Shown: piece after piece, positions 15,156-21,215 of the stretch
Layout: each line of letters begins with the position of its first letter
Numbering within the stretch: the first letter of the stretch is position 1
Source of the DNA: JANQRA01 sp035550735
Lineage (GTDB): Bacteria > Actinomycetota > Acidimicrobiia > Spongiisociales > ZC4RG35
Direction of reading: 5' to 3'
Length of the DNA stretch: 23,592 nucleotides
NCBI GenBank assembly: GCA_035550735.1
Contig: DASZOM010000014.1
Coordinates: forward strand, 1-23,592
The notes under the pieces: model-generated
What the model saw: only the letters and a program-made list of their open reading frames with translations
Databases searched by the model: none
What the model was told of the DNA's origin: nothing
Made by a program: the position numbers and the translations under genes

Positions 15156-15717
15156 CAGCACCCACCACGATCAGGGCCAGGGCATACCCGGCCAACGCCA
15201 CCCATCTCGCCTTGCGCTCGGCACCGGTGAACCGCTGCATCACCGTCGCCAAGGCCGAAGGAGACCGGATCACACGGGTGGTCACCAGCAACAGGCTGCG
15301 ACCCAGGCCGAACCCGGCTCCCAAAGCCGCCGCCAAGGGCAGACCGGAGACCGTCGCCACCAGGAACATCGCCCAGGTCCCGAAGCTGGGGATGATGGTG
15401 ACGAAGCCGAGACCGAGCTGGGCGCCGAAGCCGAAGCCGATCACCCAGTCCCGATAGCGCCCCAGCCAGTCCTCGTTCACCTGTCGATGCGGGCCGGGTG
15501 GCTTCACCTTCGCCCAATCGAGAGTGGCGGCGATCCCGACCACCACCAGCGAGACCCAGGGGGCCACGCGGTCCAGACCGAACAGCTCCCCGATCCCACC
15601 GAGCATCGAGAAGACAGCAGTCCCGGCGAGCAGTGCCCCGACCCAGAAGCCGACGACCGTCCTTCCCCATGACATTCCCCTGCTCCGCTGTCCCAGCGGA
15701 GTGATGCTCGACAGCAT
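15145..15717 (-). CDS. Multi-pass membrane protein of mau-like operon, unknown function
   Basis: The product has 190 residues with about four hydrophobic helices: near 20-45, 52-66, 90-125 (probably two) and 170-188. It is an integral membrane protein with no recognised motif and no cysteines, so it is unlikely to carry out thiol chemistry itself. The ATG at 15717 follows a strong GAGGGGAG ribosome site with short spacing. A second in-frame ATG at 15675 would give a protein 14 residues shorter that begins right before the first helix. A perfect hairpin lies between the two starts. Its end overlaps the start of the next gene. It may help export or anchor the Cys-rich exported protein, but this rests on context only. 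Confidence 0.7.
   Translation of the reverse strand: MLSSITPLGQRSRGMSWGRTVVGFWVGALLAGTAVFSMLGGIGELFGLDRVAPWVSLVVVGIAATLDWAKVKPPGPHRQVNEDWLGRYRDWVIGFGFGAQLGLGFVTIIPSFGTWAMFLVATVSGLPLAAALGAGFGLGRSLLLVTTRVIRSPSALATVMQRFTGAERKARWVALAGYALALIVVGADVA
15683..15701. repeat. Perfect 8-bp hairpin near gene start
   Basis: CTCCGCTG (15683-15690) and CAGCGGAG (15694-15701) form a perfect stem with a 3-nt loop. It covers codons about 6-12 of the membrane protein if the start at 15717 is used, or the leader if the start at 15675 is used. It could modulate translation between the two starts. Confidence 0.4.
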
Positions 15718-15726
15718 CGACTCCCC

Positions 15727-15792
15727 TCATGGCGACCAACTCGACCTGAACCCGACCACCACCGAGAGGACCACCAATGCCGTGGCGACCAT
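15727..15792 (-). CDS. Possible 21-residue membrane peptide
   Basis: An ATG overlaps the stop of the MauD-like gene (TGATG at 15790-15794 on the minus strand) and opens a frame of 21 codons plus TGA. The peptide begins MVATALVVLSVVVGF and ends RSSWSP: a short hydrophobic stretch followed by a polar tail. It fills most of the otherwise empty 74 bp between two genes of the operon, and its stop lies just before the strong ribosome site of the next gene. The tight coupling at both ends matches the style of the neighbours. A frame this short can arise by chance, so it might instead be only a translational-coupling leader. Confidence 0.35.
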   Translation of the reverse strand: MVATALVVLSVVVGFRSSWSP

Positions 15793-16520
15793 CAGGAGCC
15801 GTCCTCGGAGATGTCGCCCTTCTGGTGATAGAGCCGGGGGTCGCCGGGCAGGATCCCTGCGGCGCGGAGCTCGGCGTCGATCCGGCTCTCCTCGTCCCGG
15901 AGCCCAGCGGTCTGCAGGTCCCAGGTCTGATCGTTGGTGGCGTCGGAGAGGAACTCCTCGAGCGACTCGAAAGTCATCGCCGACCCCTCGCCGATCACCT
16001 GATGGGTACCCGGCTCGATCAGGACGAAGTAGGGAGCACCGGGAACCTCGAACTCACTCCAGGCCGAGGAGGACATGACCACATCGACTCCGGGCTTGGC
16101 CAGGCTCTGCGCCCGGGTCGGGCTCTCCTCCGACTCACCGAGGGTGACGACCACCACCCGGTGGCGATGACCGCCGAAGTGCATCAGCGACGACTGCAGA
16201 CCCTCCCAGAATGGCGTGCAGGTCGAGCAGGTGGTGCTGAGGAAGGCGACGAGGGTGGGGTCCGTCCCTGAGCCGAGCGACAGCGCGACCGGCTCCCCGT
16301 CGGGGGTGACCCCGGTCACCCGACGCTCCGCGACCGTCCCGGTGGCACGTCTGGTGAGGGTGATCTGCGAGCCGTGGTCGTGGCCCCCACCGAGACCTGC
16401 CCCGACCGATTCGAGACGTCGCAGGATGTCGGCGTGACTCCGGAGGAGGCCGATGACCAGGATCGCGAGCAGCGCCACCAGCACTGCCAGGGCGATCACG
16501 ACTGCGTACACCCCTGTCAT
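15792..16520 (-). CDS. MauD-like thioredoxin-fold protein, membrane-anchored
   Basis: The product has 242 residues. The ATG at 16520 shares one base with the stop of the light-chain-like gene. Residues 4-26 form an N-terminal membrane anchor. A short His/Gly linker (about 42-50) follows, then a TlpA/MauD-type thioredoxin fold with the redox motif CSTC at C98/C101, preceded by VAFLSTT, and the cis-Pro region in EVPGAPYFVLI (about 165-175). MauD is needed for disulfide formation and maturation of the methylamine dehydrogenase light chain. Here it probably does the same for the Cys-rich exported protein encoded just upstream. The last 45 residues are a charged tail rich in Asp, Glu and Arg. No mauG-type diheme peroxidase gene accompanies it. 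Confidence 0.8.
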   Translation of the reverse strand: MTGVYAVVIALAVLVALLAILVIGLLRSHADILRRLESVGAGLGGGHDHGSQITLTRRATGTVAERRVTGVTPDGEPVALSLGSGTDPTLVAFLSTTCSTCTPFWEGLQSSLMHFGGHRHRVVVVTLGESEESPTRAQSLAKPGVDVVMSSSAWSEFEVPGAPYFVLIEPGTHQVIGEGSAMTFESLEEFLSDATNDQTWDLQTAGLRDEESRIDAELRAAGILPGDPRLYHQKGDISEDGS

Positions 16521-17131
16521 CACTGGCCCGCCAGGCAGGGAGCGGTCTGGTTGGCCGTGAAGTTGTCCGAGCGCAAGGTGGTGCTGCACGAGTCGAAGAC
16601 CTGATACGGGGGCACGCATGACACCACACGACACGTCACCGGGCCCGAGCATCCGATGTCGGTGTTGCACTGGCCGTAGCGAAAGACGGCACAACAGGCG
16701 TGACGCTGATCGCAGGTGCCGGTGTCGGGGCAGTGACAGGAGCACGACCAGCAGGACGAGCTGCAGAACCCGTTGCCTCCACACTGACAGGAGCACTGCG
16801 GATGGCAGTCGATGTAGTACCGCGAGGAGGGCTGGCCGTTGACCAGGCAATAAGAAGAGCCGGCTGCGCGCCACCAGCCACCCACGAAGTGGCCCGGAGG
16901 GCAGTTGTTGATCCCGCGATGGATCGAGCAGCAGAAGGCGCTGTATCCGTCGTTACAGCCTGGCGCAGGCCCACAGACCGCGGCGTAGGCGGTGGTGGGG
17001 CGGAGGATGAACTCCAACGGCGCCACCAGCATTGCGGTCGCCGCCAGGGTGAATTTGGTCAGGAAGTCCCGTCGGCCCGGGTCCGCAGAGCCCTCGACCA
17101 GGCTGGCAGCCTTACGCATCAGTCGTGTCAT
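16520..17131 (-). CDS. Tat-exported Cys-rich protein related to methylamine dehydrogenase light chain
   Basis: The product has 203 residues. The ATG at 17131 overlaps the MauE-like stop by 4 nt. A twin-arginine signal is present, with RRDFLTKF at 20-27 then a hydrophobic stretch to about 50 (AYA). The mature part has 24 cysteines. The segment NCPPG ... GGWWRAAGSSYC ... GQPSSRYYIDC matches the MADH light chain (MauA) core, with W86 or W87 at the place of the first Trp of the TTQ cofactor. Where MauA has the second TTQ Trp (a WC pair near the C-terminus), this protein has no Trp; its only other Trp is W128 in SCWSC. It may therefore lack TTQ or build a different cofactor. No heavy-chain gene is in the window. 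Neighbouring MauE- and MauD-like proteins would serve its disulfides. Confidence 0.78.
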   Translation of the reverse strand: MTRLMRKAASLVEGSADPGRRDFLTKFTLAATAMLVAPLEFILRPTTAYAAVCGPAPGCNDGYSAFCCSIHRGINNCPPGHFVGGWWRAAGSSYCLVNGQPSSRYYIDCHPQCSCQCGGNGFCSSSCWSCSCHCPDTGTCDQRHACCAVFRYGQCNTDIGCSGPVTCRVVSCVPPYQVFDSCSTTLRSDNFTANQTAPCLAGQ

Positions 17132-17619
17132 CGCCCACGCACTCCTACCAGCCGCGCCCCATCGGTCAGCACAATGTAGGCGAGGAACACGCCGACCGCG
17201 ATCACCGCGACCTGGGCAACTGCTCCGATGCCGTCGAGGATCATCAACGGCCCCTCCGTGGCCGCTGCCACGCTGACCCCGGAGGCGATCAGGTTCATCA
17301 CGAGATGAGCCCAGGTGGGAGGGGTGTCGTCCTTGCCCAGACAGCCACAGCTTGCCAACGGGACGTCGCGTCGCAGTGCGAGATGGATCCACCCGGCGAA
17401 ACCGGCATACACGACGGCTTGGGCCAGAACGGCATATGAGGAGAAGAGTGCGAGGGCCCCGACCGCCACCTCGACCACTCCGATCACGACACCCAGCGGA
17501 GTCCATGTGGGAAGCCCGAGTGCGCCGATGGCCCTGGCCACGTCGCGCGGTGCACGAACCTTGGCGACGCCGGTGAGTATGAGGAGAAGGGAGAAGATCG
17601 CGGCGGTCGTGCCGTACAT
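17128..17619 (-). CDS. MauE/DoxX-like redox-associated membrane protein
   Basis: The product has 163 residues with four predicted membrane helices (about 5-18, 42-78, 105-122, 132-152). A CGCLGKDD motif (Cys91 and Cys93) sits in the loop before the third helix, followed by WAHLVMN, the typical MauE signature. In the mau system MauE works with MauD in disulfide formation or transport of the light chain. Here it is the first gene of a coupled operon whose next members are the light-chain-like protein and the MauD-like protein, so the same role is likely. The ATG at 17619 has no clear ribosome site. A TACGCT box ends 8 nt upstream, suggesting a short or absent leader. Confidence 0.82.
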   Translation of the reverse strand: MYGTTAAIFSLLLILTGVAKVRAPRDVARAIGALGLPTWTPLGVVIGVVEVAVGALALFSSYAVLAQAVVYAGFAGWIHLALRRDVPLASCGCLGKDDTPPTWAHLVMNLIASGVSVAAATEGPLMILDGIGAVAQVAVIAVGVFLAYIVLTDGARLVGVRGR

Positions 17620-17627
17620 CCGTTGGG

Positions 17628-17633
17628 AGCGTA
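17628..17633 (-). promoter_or_regulatory. Candidate -10 box (TACGCT) of mau-like operon
   Basis: On the minus strand TACGCT is followed by 8 nt and then the ATG of the MauE-like gene, with no ribosome site in between. The 73-bp divergent gap to the phosphoesterase gene should hold promoters for both directions. No -35 element is convincing. Confidence 0.3.
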
Positions 17634-17680
17634 ATGGCTCCTCGACATGCCAAAGTCGAACTCGACAACGGCGGTTGCCT

Positions 17681-17686
17681 TACCCT
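17681..17686 (+). promoter_or_regulatory. Candidate leaderless -10 box (TACCCT) of phosphoesterase gene
   Basis: TACCCT ends exactly 6 nt before the ATG at 17693, so transcription from the A of the start codon would put its final T at -7. No ribosome site is visible before the start. The arrangement is the same as that before the gene at 2904. Confidence 0.4.
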
Positions 17687-17692
17687 TACCGG

Positions 17693-18631
17693 ATGCGCCC
17701 CGTGTCCTCCGAGTCACCCGTCTGGGCGCTGCTCGTGGTGGTCGCCCTGGCGGCGGGGTGCAGCCCGGACGATGCCGAGACAACGTCCACCCCGGCCGGC
17801 ACCACATCGGTGCCAGTCGTCACCACGACCACACTGGCCGTGACGACCACGTCGGAGTCGATCTCGACCACCACCTCGGCCGATCCCACACTCCCCGGAG
17901 ATCTGTTGGTCGTCGGTGACTGGGGCACGGGGACCTTGCCGCAGGGGGCGGTGGCCGGTGCGATGTCGCTCTACGCAGAGGACAACGAGGTGGCCGCGAT
18001 CCTCACCACTGGCGACAACTTCCTCAGCGACGACGCCGGGTTCCTGATGCAGCCGTACGGCTGGGCCGTCGATGCGGACATTCCCTTCTGGGTCACCTGG
18101 GGGGATCGTGACCTCGAGAGCGAGGCCCGGGTCGAGGATATCGAGGAGACCTTCGGGGCCCCACCTCGCTGGTCGGTCCACGAATGGGGAGCCGTCGATG
18201 TCGTCATCCTCGACTCCACCCAGATCGAGAGTGAGGAGCAGTCCGCGTTCCTCGTGGAGACCCTCGAATCGAGCGAAGACCCGACCATCGTCGTCGTTCA
18301 TCATCCGCCCTATAGCTGCGGTGCCGATGGTGACACCGAGGGGGTCAAAGAGCGATGGCTGGGCATGTTCGACGAAGATGTCTTCCTGGTGCTGAGCGGT
18401 CACGAGCCCGCCTATCAGCGCTTCGAGGATCCCACCGTGACCTACGTCGTCACCGGAGGTGGTGGTGAGCAGCTGATCGAGATCGCCGAGTGCACGGCGG
18501 GCGGCCCGGGCTTGGTTGCGGGCACGTCCACGCATCACTTCCTGGTGTTGGAGCAGAGTGACGGGATCTCGGTCAGTGCCCTCGACGTGAACGGCCAGGC
18601 CATCGACCGATTCACCTTGGGTCTCCCCTAA
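17693..18631 (+). CDS. Lipoprotein with purple-acid-phosphatase-like metallophosphoesterase domain
   Basis: The product has 312 residues. Residues 10-23 form a lipoprotein signal with lipobox LAAGC (Cys23), followed by a Thr/Ser-rich linker to about 65, so it is anchored outside the membrane. The calcineurin-like domain shows GDWG (Asp76), TTGDN (Asp108, Asn109), VVHHPPYS (His203, His204) and GHEPAYQ (His236). Two family motifs are altered: the usual GNHD is GDRD (137-140), and the GHxH motif lacks its second His. It may hydrolyse phosphate esters with altered metal binding, or have lost activity. The gene is divergent from the mau-like operon. Its stop overlaps the peptidase stop on the other strand by 4 nt. 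Confidence 0.82.
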   Translation: MRPVSSESPVWALLVVVALAAGCSPDDAETTSTPAGTTSVPVVTTTTLAVTTTSESISTTTSADPTLPGDLLVVGDWGTGTLPQGAVAGAMSLYAEDNEVAAILTTGDNFLSDDAGFLMQPYGWAVDADIPFWVTWGDRDLESEARVEDIEETFGAPPRWSVHEWGAVDVVILDSTQIESEEQSAFLVETLESSEDPTIVVVHHPPYSCGADGDTEGVKERWLGMFDEDVFLVLSGHEPAYQRFEDPTVTYVVTGGGGEQLIEIAECTAGGPGLVAGTSTHHFLVLEQSDGISVSALDVNGQAIDRFTLGLP

Positions 18632-19716
18632 CCGACCCTCACCAGCTCACGGCTGGACGCGTTGAGTGACTCGATGCCATGTTGCGTGCAGGCCACGATG
18701 TCCTCGATCCTCACCCCGAATCGACCCGGCAGATAGATCCCCGGCTCCACGGAGAAGGTCATCCCCGGCTCGAGGACGGTCTCGTTGCCCTCGACGATGT
18801 AGGGGTGCTCGTGCACTTCGAGCCCGATGCCGTGCCCGGTGCGATGCACGAAGTACTCCCCGTAGCCAGCCCCCTCCACGACGGCCCGGGTGATCCGGTC
18901 GATGTGCTGGCATTCCACGCCGGGCGCCACACTGGCCCGCCCGGCCTCGTTGGCGGCCGCTACCACGTCGTGCACCTCCTGCTGGGCGACCGTGGGCTCT
19001 CCCACCACGAAGGTGCGAGTCGAATCGGAGAAGTAGCCGCCGATCCGACCGCCGAAGTCGCAGACGATCAGGTCTCCCTCATCCACTATGCGGTCCCCTG
19101 GATGATGGTGAGGAGAGGCCCCGTTGGGCCCCGAGGCGACGATGGTGAAGGCGGGCTCGTCGTGTCCCTCGGCGACGGTGAGCTCGGCGAGTTCACGGGC
19201 GACGTCATGCTCGGCGCGCCCGGCAAAGGCGACGGCCGAAGCCATCCGGCCCATGATGCGGTCGACACCGTGGGCTGCCCTGCGCAGGAGCTCGACCTCG
19301 TCGGCGTCCTTCCTGATGCGCAGGCCACCGGTGAGCTCGGATGCCGGGAGCCACGAAGTGGCAGTCCACTCCTTCTGAAATCGGGTGAGGAAGACCGACC
19401 ACATGTGGTCGCCCACCGCGGCGCGACGCGGGGCGGGCACGACACCGGCGGCCAGCGACACCGGATCGTCCAATTCGCTCCATGACCTGAGGTCGAACTC
19501 GCCCGGCTGCACCCGGGGCGCCTCGAGCTGGGGGACGAACATGACAGGTTGTCCGGTCGCCGGTACCACCAAGACCGTGAGCCGCTCCGACGGCGACGCC
19601 TCGTATCCGGTGAAGTAGGGGAGGTCGGCGCCGATCGAGAGTAGGGTGACATCGACACCGGCCTCTCCCATGGCGGATTGGAGACGACCGACCCTGCCCG
19701 GATAGTCGAACGTCAC
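18628..19716 (-). CDS. M24 family Xaa-Pro aminopeptidase/dipeptidase
   Basis: The product has 362 residues from the GTG at 19716, chosen because it overlaps the stop of the upstream membrane-protein gene by 4 nt (GTGA). Residues 1-130 are the creatinase N-terminal domain. The pita-bread catalytic domain has all five metal ligands: Asp220 and Asp231 (CDFGGRIGGYFSDSTRTF), His295 (HRTGHGIGLEVHE), Glu324 (FSVEPGIY) and Glu338 (VRIEDIV). It should cleave Xaa-Pro bonds in peptides in the cytoplasm, with two Mn or Co ions. Whether it is a dipeptidase (PepQ-like) or an aminopeptidase cannot be decided. It is probably a housekeeping gene that shares a transcript with the membrane glycosyltransferase and heparinase-like genes. 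Confidence 0.92.
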   Translation of the reverse strand: MTFDYPGRVGRLQSAMGEAGVDVTLLSIGADLPYFTGYEASPSERLTVLVVPATGQPVMFVPQLEAPRVQPGEFDLRSWSELDDPVSLAAGVVPAPRRAAVGDHMWSVFLTRFQKEWTATSWLPASELTGGLRIRKDADEVELLRRAAHGVDRIMGRMASAVAFAGRAEHDVARELAELTVAEGHDEPAFTIVASGPNGASPHHHPGDRIVDEGDLIVCDFGGRIGGYFSDSTRTFVVGEPTVAQQEVHDVVAAANEAGRASVAPGVECQHIDRITRAVVEGAGYGEYFVHRTGHGIGLEVHEHPYIVEGNETVLEPGMTFSVEPGIYLPGRFGVRIEDIVACTQHGIESLNASSRELVRVG

Positions 19717-21215
19717 GAGGTGCCCATCGCGGTCAGTGGAATGGTCGCCTTCGGTTCCCGGATCCGTCTGAAGATCTCTGGAGCGACGGCCGTGGCAGCG
19801 GCGATACCGAACGCCGAGCTCACCATGAGGAACCGAAAGTTGTCGGCACGAATCAGGCCCAGTCCCATCGCTGTCGATACGACGACGAGGAGACCCGCCA
19901 CCGATGTCCACCGGGTCCTCTGCCACCTGAGACCGATGACCGTGATCACGAGCGACAACGGAACCAGCAGCATCGCCCACGATTGGCTGTCGGGGCCGGG
20001 CAGGGGGAGCCCCAGCGGATCGGTGATGACCGCCTGGGGGACCAGGCCGTCGTTGTACTCATCGGCGAACGCTACCGGGCCATTGTTCACGGCGAAGCTG
20101 CTGATGTTGATCCATCGATCGATGTCGGTCCTCGTGCTGTGCACGATCCCGAAGACCCCGCCGGCGAGATCGTGGAGACGGCCACCGGCGAGGGACCAGG
20201 CCATGGACTCCAATTGCGACCCCGTTTTCGACATCCCGGCAGCGTCGAGCATCGCCGCGATCTCGGCTTCGAACCGCTCGTCCCGCTCGGCACGTGGGAC
20301 ATCGGCGAACGTGAGCTCGCGCTCGAAGTCGTAGACCTCGCCGTCGTCGTAGAACCTGGCGAGAGATGGGTCCTCCCGGTTCTCCGGGACCTCCCGGAAA
20401 ACGTGGAGCCACGCGTAGTAGTACTCGGCATGCCCGGCTTGGGCCGAAGGCGTGGCCACACCCCACTCGGCCCGATTCTCCAACGTGAGCGCAACCGTGA
20501 GTGCGCCGGCCGTGACCAGGAACACGGCCAAGAGCGAGACGCCGAGTCTGCGATGGCCGGTCTTCCAGCCGGCGAGAGCCATCACCAGGGGGATGGCTCC
20601 GAACACGGCAAAGGTGAACCGAAGCCCGAAGAGGAACAAGGCGCCGAGGGTGGCCAGCCCCCCGGACACGAGAAGCCGCCGATCGAGCTCAGGTGAGGGC
20701 TCGTTGCCGACGTCGCGGAGGTACCTCAACGTGGGGAAGACGAGAAGCACGGCCAGTGGCAGCGCCAGTGACTCGATGAGGAGGAAGTTGGAATAGGCGA
20801 TGGTCGCCGGCGCAAAGAGATAGACGAGCAACGGGAGCGACCACCACCGCCAGGCCCGGAAGGCGAGGACGCCGGCGGCGACGGACAAGAGACGTTGCAG
20901 CACGGCCGTGGCGAGCAGAGGCTCGGCGCCGACGAGGCGCGCCAACCCGCGCACACCTGCCAGGAACACTGGATAGACCACCTGGCGGAATCCCTGCTCC
21001 ACCCATCCCCCTCCGATCAGGTCCCTCGAATAGGCGATGTACACGGCGGCATCGTTGGTCACCGAGGGAAAGGTGTTCACCGAGAGAAGCGAGAGAAGGA
21101 CGACCAGGGCAACGATCACCGTTCCCGCGATCGCAGAGCGCCGACTCCACGATTCGCGCTCGCCACTCATCCTGGAAGCGCTCGCCGATTCGGAAGGGTC
21201 TCCTACGTCACCCAT
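19713..21215 (-). CDS. Polytopic membrane protein, probable GT-C glycosyltransferase
   Basis: The product has 500 residues. The ATG at 21215 overlaps the end of the heparinase-like gene by 8 nt; a Met at codon 16 is an alternative. About ten hydrophobic segments are visible: one at 28-47, a group at 95-260 and a last group at 395-480. A soluble region of about 130 residues (about 265-390) is rich in Glu, Asp and Arg. The first loop after helix 1 has an acidic pair (VTNDAAVYIAYSRDL), as expected for GT-C enzymes using polyprenyl-phosphate sugars. No stronger family signature is seen, so the glycosyltransferase call is based on topology and context. It lies between the heparinase-like and peptidase genes in an overlapping trio. 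Confidence 0.65.
   Translation of the reverse strand: MGDVGDPSESASASRMSGERESWSRRSAIAGTVIVALVVLLSLLSVNTFPSVTNDAAVYIAYSRDLIGGGWVEQGFRQVVYPVFLAGVRGLARLVGAEPLLATAVLQRLLSVAAGVLAFRAWRWWSLPLLVYLFAPATIAYSNFLLIESLALPLAVLLVFPTLRYLRDVGNEPSPELDRRLLVSGGLATLGALFLFGLRFTFAVFGAIPLVMALAGWKTGHRRLGVSLLAVFLVTAGALTVALTLENRAEWGVATPSAQAGHAEYYYAWLHVFREVPENREDPSLARFYDDGEVYDFERELTFADVPRAERDERFEAEIAAMLDAAGMSKTGSQLESMAWSLAGGRLHDLAGGVFGIVHSTRTDIDRWINISSFAVNNGPVAFADEYNDGLVPQAVITDPLGLPLPGPDSQSWAMLLVPLSLVITVIGLRWQRTRWTSVAGLLVVVSTAMGLGLIRADNFRFLMVSSAFGIAAATAVAPEIFRRIREPKATIPLTAMGTS

Noticed and set aside
15155..15739. Alternative minus-strand frame beginning MVAMRGVDAVEHH over the membrane-protein gene
   Set aside because: Gives an Arg/Gly-rich product without membrane segments; the other frame has helices, a strong ribosome site and a coupled stop.
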